Of a stretch of 64,000 bases of DNA, positions 35,843 through 44,371 are shown piece after piece. A program made the translations under genes and the position numbers. Each line of letters starts with the position of its first letter. Within the stretch, counting starts at the first letter, position 1. The notes under the pieces were generated by a model, which did not search any database, was not told the DNA's origin, and saw only the letters and a program-made list of their open reading frames with translations. This DNA is from Acidobacteriota bacterium. GTDB taxonomy: Bacteria; Acidobacteriota; Blastocatellia; Pyrinomonadales; Pyrinomonadaceae. The DNA is taken from NCBI GenBank assembly GCA_020199775.1, contig JAIVJZ010000004.1, positions 124,001-188,000 of the forward strand, given 5' to 3'.

Positions 35843-37480
35843 TTGCAACCTTCGACGCTTGCCAAGCGCGGTTGGCTTTTGCTGTTGGCGGCGACCGCCG
35901 TCGTTTACTTTTACGGGTTGGGGCGCGCGCCGTTCGTCGGCGCGGACGAACCGCGTTACGCGCAGGTGGCGCGCGAGATGGCCGAACGCGGCGACGCGGT
36001 GACGCCCACGCTCGGCGGCCACACGTGGTTCGAGAAGCCCGCGCTCGTCTACTGGACGGCGTCGGCCGCTTACAAATTGTTCGGCGTCGCGGAGTGGACG
36101 GCGCGGCTCGGGGCGGCCTGCGCCGGGTGGTTGACGGTCTTCCTCGTCGGTTGGATTGCCGGGCGCGTCGAAGAGAGGGCGGGTGCGGGGGCGGGTTGGC
36201 TGCAACTCTCGGCGGGCGCGCTGGCGGCGACGAGCGCAGGGCTGATCGTCTTTTCGCGGGCGATGAATTTCGACATCTTCGTCACGATGACCGTGACGTG
36301 CGCGCTCGCGTTTTTCTGCGCGGCGGAACTCGAAACCGGAGGACGCGCGCGCGCGTGGCTGCTCGCGGGATTCTACGCCGGGATGGGCGCGGCGCTTTTG
36401 GCGAAAGGTTTGATCGGCGTGGTGATTCCCGTCGGCGTCGTCGGCGTCTATTATTTGTTGCGGCGGCGTTGGCCTGACGCGTGGAAGTCAGCCCTCTGGG
36501 GATTCCTGCTCACGTCGGCCGTGGCCGCCCTCTGGTACGCGCCCGTCATCGCGCGGCACGGTTGGACTTTCGTGGACGAGTTTTTCATCAGGCACCACTT
36601 CGCGCGCTACCTCTCGAACAAGTATCACCACCCGCAGCCGTTCTGGTTCTATCTCGCCATCATCCCCGCGCTCGCGTTGCCGTGGAGCGCGTTTCTGGCG
36701 TGGGGCGTCGCGCACGCGCGGCGTTGGGACTGGCGCGGCGAAGACGCTTTGAGCAAACTGCGCTTCTTCGCGCTCGCGTGGCTGTTGTTCCCGCTGCTCT
36801 TTTTTTCGGTGTCCGGCTCGAAGTTGCCGGGGTACATTTTGCCCGCGTTGCCGGGCGCGGCTCTGCTCGCGGGCGAGCGGTTCGCGGGCTTCCTGCGCGG
36901 CGAGGGGAGCGAGCGCGCGTTGCGTGCGACGGGCGCGTTGATGCTGCTGTTGGCCGTCGCCGGGACGGCGTACGGGTTGAAGGCGACGGAACTGTCGCGC
37001 GCCTGCATCGCGCTCGTCGCCGCGCCCGCAGTCGCCGCGAGCGCGTACGTGTTGTTGACGGCGACGCGGCGACGCGAACTGTGCGCGCTGCTCGTCGTGG
37101 TCGTTTCGTTTTTGACCCCAGTGCTGATCGTGAGTTGCGCGGTGGAGCGGGTGGCGGCGCGCGAGTCTGTGCGCGATCTCTTGCGCGCGGCGGAGGGGCG
37201 CGGCTATGGCGCGTCGCCGGTCTTGAACCTACACACCGTCGAGCGCACGGCGCAGTTCTACGCGGCCGGGCGTTTGATTTACGACGAGGCGCGGCGGGGC
37301 GAGCCCTGGAAGTTTGAAGGCGCGGGAGAAGTGTTGGAGGTGGCGCAAGAGAGAGGCGGGACGCTGCTCGTCATCGTGCCGGAGGAGTACGCCGCGCAGT
37401 TGCTCGACTTCGCGCCGTTGGAGACGGAAGTGATCGGGGATAACGGGACGGTCGTGCTCGTCGCCGCGCGCCTGCGTTGA
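35843..37480 (+). CDS. ArnT/PMT-like membrane glycosyltransferase (GT39/GT83 fold)
   Basis: 545 residues. The first periplasmic loop has GADEPRYAQVAREMAERGD, the acidic DE motif of lipid-linked sugar transferases of the ArnT type. TLGGHTWFEKPALVYW follows. About 11-12 membrane helices are present. ArnT moves aminoarabinose from undecaprenyl phosphate to lipid A; relatives mannosylate proteins. The substrate here is unknown. The start is uncertain: an in-frame TGA at 35834 leaves only a TTG at 35843. A TATACT at 35838-35843 could be a -10 box, which would move the start to a later TTG near 35879. Confidence 0.85.
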   Translation: MQPSTLAKRGWLLLLAATAVVYFYGLGRAPFVGADEPRYAQVAREMAERGDAVTPTLGGHTWFEKPALVYWTASAAYKLFGVAEWTARLGAACAGWLTVFLVGWIAGRVEERAGAGAGWLQLSAGALAATSAGLIVFSRAMNFDIFVTMTVTCALAFFCAAELETGGRARAWLLAGFYAGMGAALLAKGLIGVVIPVGVVGVYYLLRRRWPDAWKSALWGFLLTSAVAALWYAPVIARHGWTFVDEFFIRHHFARYLSNKYHHPQPFWFYLAIIPALALPWSAFLAWGVAHARRWDWRGEDALSKLRFFALAWLLFPLLFFSVSGSKLPGYILPALPGAALLAGERFAGFLRGEGSERALRATGALMLLLAVAGTAYGLKATELSRACIALVAAPAVAASAYVLLTATRRRELCALLVVVVSFLTPVLIVSCAVERVAARESVRDLLRAAEGRGYGASPVLNLHTVERTAQFYAAGRLIYDEARRGEPWKFEGAGEVLEVAQERGGTLLVIVPEEYAAQLLDFAPLETEVIGDNGTVVLVAARLR

Positions 37481-37514
37481 TGTGCGCGCGGCGTCGAGCG
37501 CGAACGTCCGCGGC

Positions 37515-38504
37515 TTATCGTTGGGAGCCGGAGTCTTCGCGGAAGGCTTGTGAGAAAAATTCGATGACGAGGCGGTCGTAGGTCTCGCCCTGTTCGCCGG
37601 TGGCGGAAGAGGCGGTGAAGCCCGTGACGGGGAGGTCAACTTGCAGCCCGACGGGCGGCGCGGAAGAAAAGCATTGCGCCAGCGAGCGCGTGGATTCGCG
37701 CAACTCGCCCGCGTCCTGACCGCTGAGGAGCAGCACGCGCCGGCCGGGCAGTTGCGCGGCGAGATCGCACGAAGCAGCGTTTTCATACCCGCCGAGAAAA
37801 TAGACGCGCGCGGCGGCGCGCATGAACTGGTAGAGCAAGGGGTTGTCGAAGCCGACGCGCTCGCGCGTGACGTTACGCAGCAGGTCGTCGGGCGACGCGG
37901 GGATGGAATCGAGGACGAGCGCGCGCACTTGATCGTTACCCGCTTGGCGCGCGGCGGCGGCGAGCGCGGCATACGCTCCGAGTTCGACGCCGTAGAAGCC
38001 GAAGCGTTCGCCGACGAGCGGACGCTGCCCTTGCGCGGTCTTGAGGTTGCGCAGGAACGAGACGGCCGCCGCCACGTCCGCCGCCTCGCGCGTGCCGAAA
38101 GAGGTGTGCACGCTGATCGGATTTTCGCCGTGCCCGCGCAGGTCAGGCCAGAGAATCGTGCAGTTGGTGGCTTCGTTGATCTTGATGCCGAGGTTCAAGA
38201 GCCACGAGCGATCCGCGCCGTAGCGATGCAGGAGCACAACGGCGGGCGCGCCCTGCGCGCCGCGCAGCAGCCAGCCGCGCGCCTCAGTCCCGTCGCCGTT
38301 CTTCCAACGCTCGTTGCTCACACGCAAGCCCCGCGCGCTGTAGGCGGGAAAAGTTTCCGGCGTGACGATATACGGATGCGTGACGGGTCGCGCAATCGTG
38401 TGGACGATGAACAACAGCCCCGCGCCGACGCCCAGCACCAGCAGCAACGCCACCGGCAGCAGCGCCTTCAATAATCTTCGTCCCGGTCTTTTGCGTTGAG
38501 ACAT
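37515..38504 (-). CDS. Membrane-anchored alpha/beta-hydrolase-like protein with altered nucleophile
   Basis: 329 residues. An N-terminal helix (about 11-35) anchors an alpha/beta-hydrolase domain with the oxyanion-loop segment VVLLHRYGADRSW and WPDLRGHGENP. The nucleophile elbow, normally GxSxG, reads G172-V-E174-L-G. The catalytic serine is thus Glu. The later acid and histidine region is also weak (PVTGFTASS). It may be a non-hydrolytic binding protein, or use an unusual nucleophile. It is convergent with the ArnT-like gene, 34 bases apart. Confidence 0.75.
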   Translation of the reverse strand: MSQRKRPGRRLLKALLPVALLLVLGVGAGLLFIVHTIARPVTHPYIVTPETFPAYSARGLRVSNERWKNGDGTEARGWLLRGAQGAPAVVLLHRYGADRSWLLNLGIKINEATNCTILWPDLRGHGENPISVHTSFGTREAADVAAAVSFLRNLKTAQGQRPLVGERFGFYGVELGAYAALAAAARQAGNDQVRALVLDSIPASPDDLLRNVTRERVGFDNPLLYQFMRAAARVYFLGGYENAASCDLAAQLPGRRVLLLSGQDAGELRESTRSLAQCFSSAPPVGLQVDLPVTGFTASSATGEQGETYDRLVIEFFSQAFREDSGSQR

Positions 38505-38524
38505 AAATTAACGACGAAGGAGGG

Positions 38525-38693
38525 ACGATGAACGATGAAGTAACAGGCCGGTGTCGGCGAAGCTGAGAGCGAAACTCGAAGTATAGCGTTCGGAAGAACT
38601 TTTCAGAGTTCGCGTAAATTCGATTTTCGCGTTCACGATTCCGGCTTCCGCCTTCCGACTTTTGTCTCCCCGCTTCACTTCATCGTTCATCGT
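38525..38693. repeat. Widely spaced inverted 7-base repeat (CGATGAA type)
   Basis: ACGATGAACGATGAAGT (38525-38541) and its perfect complement (38677-38693) are 135 bases apart. The interior has degenerate TTCCGCC/TTCCGAC units just before the right arm. It lies between mobA and the hydrolase gene. The right arm contains the mobA stop codon. Confidence 0.75.
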
Positions 38694-39291
38694 TCCGCGT
38701 TCCTAACTTAGTTCTCGCCCGCTCGTAATCTTCCGGCGTGTTGACGTTCAGGAAGAACAGTTCGGCGTCGGGCAGGTCGGCCAACTCCGCCGGGGCGACC
38801 CAACGCGTGCGCGCCGCTTGCAACAGAACGCGCGGGCGGCGCTCGCCTTCACGCAGGAGCCGCGCGGCGAGTTCGAGGCAGCGCGCGGGCGAGTAGAGAG
38901 CGCACAGCGGTTGCGGGCGACCGTCGGGTTGTCGGGGGACGACGGCGTCGGCGTCCTCTGTTCGTAAGTCTCGGAGTCGCGCGAAAAGCTCGCCCGTGAC
39001 GAACGGCAGATCGCAGGAGACGACGGCCGCCCACGGCGCGCGGCATGCCGAGAGCGCGGCGTGCAAACCGCCGAGCGCGCCGCAATCGCGGTAAACGTCT
39101 TCGACCACCGGCAGATTCAATTCGACCGACCCCGGCCGCGCGCTGACGACGCTGCACCCACGCGTAATCGCGCCGAGCGCGGCGACGATGCGTTGCGTGA
39201 AGGTGCGCCCGCCGAGCGTGAGACGCGCCTTGTCAACGCCCATGCGACTCGACGCGCCGCCCGCAAGTATGAAACCCTCCGCGTCAAACAT
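38680..39291 (-). CDS. mobA: Molybdenum cofactor guanylyltransferase
   Basis: 203 residues. The nucleotide-binding signature LAGGASSRMGVDKARL (9-24) and SCDLPFVTGELFARL with the metal-binding DLP are present, as is NVNTPEDYERA near the end. It joins GMP to molybdopterin to make the bis-MGD cofactor of enzymes such as formate dehydrogenase and nitrate reductase. No other moa or mob gene is in the window. The C-terminal RNDER-stop is encoded by a tandem repeat. Confidence 0.92.
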   Translation of the reverse strand: MFDAEGFILAGGASSRMGVDKARLTLGGRTFTQRIVAALGAITRGCSVVSARPGSVELNLPVVEDVYRDCGALGGLHAALSACRAPWAAVVSCDLPFVTGELFARLRDLRTEDADAVVPRQPDGRPQPLCALYSPARCLELAARLLREGERRPRVLLQAARTRWVAPAELADLPDAELFFLNVNTPEDYERARTKLGTRNDER

Positions 39292-39443
39292 GAATGATAC
39301 GCTGCGCCACTATTAGCCGGGATGTAAGGGACGCCAATTCTTGTGAGTGTATAACAAAAGGCTTGTTTGGAGATGTTGACGGACGCATCGCCCGCGAAAA
39401 TTAACACGCCGCGCGAGCGAGCGCAAAGGCGTGCAGGCCGCAT

Positions 39444-39607
39444 GGTAGTGGGTCAGTTTGAATAGCAAGTAATTTTTCATCCGTTAAATTTGCAGATTCT
39501 TGAAATGCTTTGCCTCGCTTGCGCATATATGTATGAGAGCAGCAGAGCCAACGCCTTTGGAGTTCGGTAGTGAAGAGTCCTTCAAGGTGTGAAATTGACT
39601 CACTACC
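39444..39607. mobile_element. 164-bp MITE-like element with 18-bp terminal inverted repeats and 8-bp target duplication
   Basis: The left end GGTAGTGGGTCAGTTTGA (39444-39461) and the complement of the right end GGTAGTGAGTCAATTTCA (39590-39607) match at 15 of 18 bases. The 8 bases GGCCGCAT stand directly outside both ends (39436-39443 and 39608-39615), a textbook target-site duplication. The interior is AT-richer than the flanks and codes for nothing recognisable. It contains a partial end-like GGTAGTGAAGAG at 39566-39577. A transposase must act in trans; families with 8-base duplications are candidates, but I cannot pick one. Confidence 0.8.
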
Positions 39608-39622
39608 GGCCGCATGTAAATC

Positions 39623-39656
39623 TTGACATGCTTTTCACGGGAGAGTATGTTCTCCC
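39623..39656 (+). promoter_or_regulatory. Strong promoter with overlapping palindrome before the subtilase
   Basis: A perfect TTGACA (39623-39628), a 17-base spacer and TATGTT (39646-39651). GGGAGA (39639-39644) and TCTCCC (39651-39656) form a dyad around the -10 box, a position where a repressor would block transcription. It starts 16 bases outside the MITE. The predicted leader to the ATG at 39885 is about 225 bases. Confidence 0.55.
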
Positions 39657-39884
39657 CGCTTTGACCGCGTTGCTCACGAGAATACGACCTTGATGAGCCT
39701 CACTTGAACCCGAAGCCCCGCCTTCACCTTCGCGCGCGCCGCGTAACGCGCTTGCTGTGTAACCTTCATGCTTGACCCGAGCGTGCCCGCACTTCATCTG
39801 TAGCCCATCGGCGGTGGCGGGACGCCCCGTTTGTCGCCACATTCCCTCGCCGGTAAGTATTCACCACCCTTTAGGAGAATCGAC

Positions 39885-41363
39885 ATGGCAACGAAAAAGA
39901 AATCACCCAGTTCATCAGGGCAGAATACGAAAGCAGGTTTTGTCAGCAGCGAAGTTGACACACCGGACATCCCCGACTACGTCGTCGTCGAACTGCGCTA
40001 CGAAAGCCCCGTGGCTTTCAGCGCGTCGAAGTTCTCGGCCCCCGGCGCGGCCACGTCGCAGGCCGACACCCTCAACAATGTTCTGGCTAAGTACGACGTC
40101 CAGCCGTTGCGCTCTCACTTCGGTCTGAAGTCGGCGGCCGTTAAAAACCGCGTCGCGGTCGCGGCCACCCTGCCGCCGGAGCCAGACCCCTCGAAGTTTG
40201 CGAACAAAGGCATGGACACGGAGTTCATCCAGAGCGGCTTCGTGCAGGTCGTGCCGAAAAACAGCAAAGACGCCCCGAAGATTGCGAAGGAGTTGAACCA
40301 GAAGGGGGCGGTCTGGAAGGCGTTCGTCGCGCCGCGCCCCGTGCCCGCAGCCGTGCTCAACGGCTCACAGGTCGGCAGCCGCAACTTCGAGCCGGCGCAA
40401 GGCTACCTCGCCTCTGCGCCCGACGGCATCGGGGCGACCGAGATTTGGAGCCTCGGCGGCGCGAAGGGCGCCAACATCACGATCTGCGACATCGAGGGCA
40501 ACTGGAATCGCACGCACGAAGACTTGCCCACGGGCATTCCGCTCATCGGCGGCACGGTCATAAACGATCTCGGTTGGAGAAACCACGGCACGGCGGTGCT
40601 CGGCGAGATGGTGTCAATCCCCAACTCCAAAGGGACGGTCGGCATCAGTCATGGGGCTAAGGCCGTCGTCCAATCGGCCATCGTCAACGGCGTGTTCAAC
40701 ACGGCCGCCGCCATCAACAACGCCGCGAACCAACTGAAGGCGGGCGACGTGATCCTCATCGAGTTGCAGGCCACGGGGCCGAACAACAAGTACGTCGCCA
40801 TGCAGTACTGGGGCGACATCTTTGCGTCCATCGCGGCGGCGACCGCGAAGGGCATCACGGTGGTCGAAGCGGCGGGCAACGGCAACGAGAATTTTGATCT
40901 GGCGATCTTCGCCAACACGGGTCTGCAAAAAGACAGCGGCGCGATAGTCGTCGGCGCGGGCGTGCCCCCGAACAACTTCTTCGACAACGACGGCGGTTAC
41001 GCCTCTATCGGCGTGCCGCGCTCGCGCATCTGGTTTTCGAACTATGGTAAAATCGTCAACGTTCAAGCCTGGGGGTGGCACGTCACCACGCTCGGTTACG
41101 GCGACGCGCAGGGCGGCGCTTCGGAGAACAACTGGTACACCCTGCGCTTTTCCGGCACGTCGAGCGCGTCGCCGATTGTGACGGGGTCGGTCGCGTGCCT
41201 ACAGGGTCGCGCCAAGTCGAAGAACGGCGCGCCGATGACTCCGGCCAAGGTCAGAAGTATTCTGATGTCCACGGGAACGCCGCAACAGGCCGGGCCGGGC
41301 GTGCCCCTGACGCAGAATATCGGGCCACAGCCGAACCTCCCCAAGGCCATGTCGCTAGTTTGA
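39885..41363 (+). CDS. Subtilisin-like serine protease (S8) without signal peptide
   Basis: 492 residues from the ATG at 39885 after TAGGAG. The triad is complete: Asp202 (ICDIEGNW), His234 (RNHGTAVLGE), oxyanion Asn332 (AAGNGNE) and Ser426 (SGTSSASP). About 190 residues precede the catalytic domain and contain a prodomain-like or substrate-binding region (YVVVELRYESPVAF, HFGLKSAAVKNRV). The N-terminus is MATKKKSPSSSGQ, with no Sec or Tat signal and no anchor, so it is cytoplasmic or exported by another route. The next gene is a small protein likely expressed with it. Confidence 0.88.
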   Translation: MATKKKSPSSSGQNTKAGFVSSEVDTPDIPDYVVVELRYESPVAFSASKFSAPGAATSQADTLNNVLAKYDVQPLRSHFGLKSAAVKNRVAVAATLPPEPDPSKFANKGMDTEFIQSGFVQVVPKNSKDAPKIAKELNQKGAVWKAFVAPRPVPAAVLNGSQVGSRNFEPAQGYLASAPDGIGATEIWSLGGAKGANITICDIEGNWNRTHEDLPTGIPLIGGTVINDLGWRNHGTAVLGEMVSIPNSKGTVGISHGAKAVVQSAIVNGVFNTAAAINNAANQLKAGDVILIELQATGPNNKYVAMQYWGDIFASIAAATAKGITVVEAAGNGNENFDLAIFANTGLQKDSGAIVVGAGVPPNNFFDNDGGYASIGVPRSRIWFSNYGKIVNVQAWGWHVTTLGYGDAQGGASENNWYTLRFSGTSSASPIVTGSVACLQGRAKSKNGAPMTPAKVRSILMSTGTPQQAGPGVPLTQNIGPQPNLPKAMSLV

Positions 41364-41391
41364 TGTCGCTAGTTTGATAAGGGGGAAGTAA

Positions 41392-41766
41392 GTGACCATT
41401 CCAGCAGTACCTTTGCCTGCGGGCAGTAAAGTGCGGACGCCTATTGACCTGAAGCTGAAAGCGGGGTGGACGTATGACGCGAGCCGCCGCGCCTTCGAGT
41501 CCGACCGGGGCGAGAAGTTTTCGCCCCGGGGCGAACTTCCCAAAAACAGCAAGATCGTCTACAAGGTGCCGAATCTGGCGCGCGCGGACGAGTCCGAGCT
41601 TAACGAGCACGAGAAGGAGTTGCGCCTTTACATGCAGGTGATTTTGCCTGCGGGCGAATCGCCCGCCCAATACGTCGGCGCGGTTCGTGTCTGGCCGTGC
41701 GTCGCGGAAGCTCACGCCGCGCCCGAAGTGAGCTTGCCGCAAGTAAGCTTGCCGCAGCAGTTCTAA
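41392..41766 (+). CDS. Small protein of unknown function paired with the subtilase
   Basis: 124 residues from a GTG at 41392, with GGGGGA six bases upstream. It has no signal peptide, no membrane helix and no family I recognise. The core (GSKVRTPIDLKLKAGWTYD, LPKNSKIVYKVPNLA, ELRLYMQVILPAGE) looks like a compact beta-rich domain, and the tail ends in a short repeat (VSLPQVSLPQQ). It begins 28 bases after the protease, across a duplicated 14-base block containing TGTCGCTAGTTTGA. A substrate, inhibitor or adaptor of the protease is plausible. A terminator follows. Confidence 0.6.
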   Translation: MTIPAVPLPAGSKVRTPIDLKLKAGWTYDASRRAFESDRGEKFSPRGELPKNSKIVYKVPNLARADESELNEHEKELRLYMQVILPAGESPAQYVGAVRVWPCVAEAHAAPEVSLPQVSLPQQF

Positions 41767-41843
41767 AGTAAGTCTCACGCGCCGACCTCGCGGCCGCGCG
41801 GCTGCGGTCGCGGGTTCGTCCCGGCCGCTTCAAACCGGGCAAT

Positions 41844-41888
41844 AAAACATCTCCGCTCCCTGCGACCGGTAGGGGGCGGAGATGTTTT
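41844..41888. terminator. Strong terminator after the protease pair
   Basis: AAAACATCTCCGC (41844-41856) pairs perfectly with GCGGAGATGTTTT (41876-41888), and the stem extends inward through TCCCT/AGGGG. A/T ends on both sides make it usable in both directions. Confidence 0.85.
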
Positions 41889-42124
41889 GTCGTGGCTCGC
41901 CTTTTTCCCACGCGGCGAATCTCGTCTCTGAATAAGTCTTTAAAAAACTTGCCGGGGAACGAAAGGCGCGCCTGACGACTCGCGCAACCCGACCGCCCCG
42001 GCTTGTCTTTCATCCCGTCTCAAATTACGACGCCATGCGGCCGCGCGGTCGCGCCGGAAATTATCTTGTCGATGCCGGTTACGGGCGCGGCTCGCCCGCC
42101 GTGTATGACAACCTTTCCCCTGCC

Positions 42125-42154
42125 TTGACCATCTGAGAAACCGGACGCTATAGT
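42125..42154 (+). promoter_or_regulatory. Sigma-70-like promoter of the S55 protein gene
   Basis: TTGACC (42125-42130), an 18-base spacer and TATAGT (42149-42154), about 100 bases before the ATG at 42261. Confidence 0.55.
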
Positions 42155-42260
42155 CGCAGTGGTTGTTTCGCGGGTGCGCCGGTCGTTGCGGAAGTCGCAC
42201 GCGGCGAGACTCCGGCCAAGGTAGTCAAACATGCTTCCCCCCGTTCCAAAAGGTATCCAG

Positions 42261-44141
42261 ATGAAAAAATTGTTCCGCCCCGCGCTGGCCTTAGCCTTCG
42301 CGCTCTGTGTGTCGGCCGCCTCCGTCGCGGCGCAAACTCCGGTTAAAGCGACGACCGGAAATGCCGCCCAACCGGACGCGCGCCTGTTTCCTTTGGAGGA
42401 CGTGCGCCCCGGCATGAAGGCGCGTGCGTGGACGGTGTTTTCGGGGACGGAAGCGCAGGAGTTCGGCGTGGACATCATCGGCGTGCTGCCGGGGTTTCCC
42501 GCGCCGCGCCAATCCGCGATCATCGGGCGTCTGACGGGCGCGAACGCCGAGAAGACAGGTGTCTTCGCCGGGATGTCCGGCTCGCCCGTCTACATCGACG
42601 GCAAACTCGTCGGCGCGATTGCGTTTAGCTTCCCCTTCTCGAAAGAACCGATCTGCGGCATCACGCCGATCAAGCAGATGATCGACATCTTCGAGCGGCA
42701 GCAGGGAACCGCGACGCGAGCCACGGGCGCGGGGCGCACGATGTCTTTCGCCAAACTCGCCTCGACCGACTGGCAGATTGATTGGCCGAAACCCGCCATC
42801 ACGGGCGGCACGTTCGCCGCGCCCGTCGCGGCCGGTTCGCCTCTCAACGCACTGCTCGGCCAGACCATCGCCCCGATTGCCACGCCGCTCGTTTTCAGCG
42901 GCATCAGTGCGGAAGCCCTCTCGCTCTACGCACCGCAACTTCAAGCCAACGGGCTGCTGCCCGTCGCGGGCGTCGGCGGCGCGGCCTCGATCACGCCGAT
43001 GGGGAAAGTGACCGACAAGACGCTGCCGCCCGGTTCGTCCGTCAGCGTCCAACTCGTGCGCGGCGACTATTCGCTTGCGGCCTTCGGCACGGTTACGTGG
43101 CGCGACAATGAACGCATCTACGCCTTCGGCCACCCGTTCCTCGGCCTCGGCGTCGCCGACATGCCGATGTCCGAGTCGAACGTGGTGACGGTGATTTCGA
43201 GCGTCAACAATTCCTTCAAACTCTCTTCGGCGGGTCAGATGGTCGGCTCGATCTCGCAGGATCGCGCGACCGGCATCTACGGCACGCTCGGCCGCGCGCC
43301 CAAGATGATCCCCGTCAAGATCAATTTGCACACCAGCCGCGACCGCACCGAGACGTACACCTACGAGGTGGCGAACGATAAATTCCTGACCCCGATCCTC
43401 CTGAACATCACCATCTTCAGCACCATCGGCTCGACGGAACGCGCCCTCGGCGAATCGACCATCTCGCTGCGCGGCCGGATCAACGTCGCCGGGCAGCAAC
43501 CCATCCAGATCGAACGTCGTTTCTCTTCGATGAACGCGGGCGCGCAGGCCGCCGCCTCGGTCGCCGTGCCGATGGCCGCGCTGCTCTCAAGCGGTTTCGA
43601 CAACGTTGACATCGGCCAGATCACGCTCGACATCACCTCGACCGACGAACGCATGTCGGGCACGCTCGAACGCATCGCGCTCGACCGCACGGAAGTCGGG
43701 CGCGGCGAGACGGTGGAAGTGCAGGCTTACGTGCGCACCGATGCGGGCAAGCAGTTCGTCCAGCGCATCCCCGTGACGATCCCTTCGGACGTGCCGCGCG
43801 GGCAACTCGTCCTCTTCGTCGGCGATGGCGGCGCGCTGCAACAGGCGTCGGCCGCGCAGAACTTCGTGCCGAACGATCTGAGCCAACTCGTCGGCACGAT
43901 CAATAAGATCAAGAAGAACGACCGCCTCTACGTCAAACTCTTCCGCGTCACTTCCGGCGCGGTCATCGGCACGGACGAGATGCCGAATTTGCCGCCCTCC
44001 GTCGTCGCGACGCTCAACAGCGACCGCACCTCCGGCGGCTTCACGCCCACCTCGCTCTCCCCCGTTGCCGAGCAGGAACTTCCGCCCGCCGAGTTCGTCA
44101 TCTCCGGCCAACAACTGATCGGCATCAACGTCATTCGCTAA
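42261..44141 (+). CDS. Exported SpoIVB-like (S55) serine peptidase domain protein
   Basis: 626 residues from the ATG at 42261; the in-frame ATG at 42231 lies before the signal peptide. A signal peptide (KKLFRPALALAFALCVSAASVAA) is followed by the S55 domain. Its nucleophile motif is G104-M-S106-G-S-P and then VYIDGKLVGAIAFSFPF and GITPI. IYAFGHPFLGLG occurs further on, as in S55 proteins. The long C-terminal half (about 350-626) is beta-rich. In Bacillus SpoIVB triggers sigma-K processing; here the organism is diderm and the role is unknown. It stands alone between its promoter and a terminator. Confidence 0.8.
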   Translation: MKKLFRPALALAFALCVSAASVAAQTPVKATTGNAAQPDARLFPLEDVRPGMKARAWTVFSGTEAQEFGVDIIGVLPGFPAPRQSAIIGRLTGANAEKTGVFAGMSGSPVYIDGKLVGAIAFSFPFSKEPICGITPIKQMIDIFERQQGTATRATGAGRTMSFAKLASTDWQIDWPKPAITGGTFAAPVAAGSPLNALLGQTIAPIATPLVFSGISAEALSLYAPQLQANGLLPVAGVGGAASITPMGKVTDKTLPPGSSVSVQLVRGDYSLAAFGTVTWRDNERIYAFGHPFLGLGVADMPMSESNVVTVISSVNNSFKLSSAGQMVGSISQDRATGIYGTLGRAPKMIPVKINLHTSRDRTETYTYEVANDKFLTPILLNITIFSTIGSTERALGESTISLRGRINVAGQQPIQIERRFSSMNAGAQAAASVAVPMAALLSSGFDNVDIGQITLDITSTDERMSGTLERIALDRTEVGRGETVEVQAYVRTDAGKQFVQRIPVTIPSDVPRGQLVLFVGDGGALQQASAAQNFVPNDLSQLVGTINKIKKNDRLYVKLFRVTSGAVIGTDEMPNLPPSVVATLNSDRTSGGFTPTSLSPVAEQELPPAEFVISGQQLIGINVIR

Positions 44142-44165
44142 AGGCGAGGCGCAACATGGGTTGAA

Positions 44166-44201
44166 AGAGGCGAGGCCAATTTGCCCCGCCTCTTTTCTTT
44201 A
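44166..44201 (+). terminator. Terminator after the S55 gene
   Basis: AGAGGCG (44166-44172) pairs with CGCCTCT (44187-44193), followed by TTTCTTTAT. Confidence 0.75.
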
Positions 44202-44371
44202 TGGGGTGACGATGGCAACGTGCGTTTGAGTGTGAGCCGAGGTTCACAGGCGGACGCTTTATAGCGGTTTGCAATTGAGTGCGATGAAGAATCATTGGAG
44301 GGGCCGGGCTGGTCGCTGCCCGCGTGGCTACGAAAGCGAGCGGGCAGGACTTGTCCCCGCCCCGACCATAA

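Larger units (their letters stand above)
39292..39884. other. 593-base intergenic region holding the MITE and the subtilase promoter
   Basis: Apart from the MITE (39444-39607) and a promoter just outside its right end, no gene is supported. A minus-strand frame of 79 codons (39842-39603) covers most of the leader. Its stop codon is created by the first bases of the MITE end, so the element may have truncated an older conserved sequence here. Its protein has no recognised family. Confidence 0.4.
41767..42260. other. 494-base intergenic region with a terminator and a promoter
   Basis: It contains the terminator at 41844-41888 and a promoter at 42125-42154. The sequence from 41889 to 42124 shows no coding frame of good composition and no repeat. 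Confidence 0.5.

Noticed and set aside
39603..39842. 79-codon minus-strand frame in the leader of the subtilase
   Set aside because: No recognised family and no ribosome-binding site, and its stop is formed by the MITE end. Kept only as a note in the intergenic entry.
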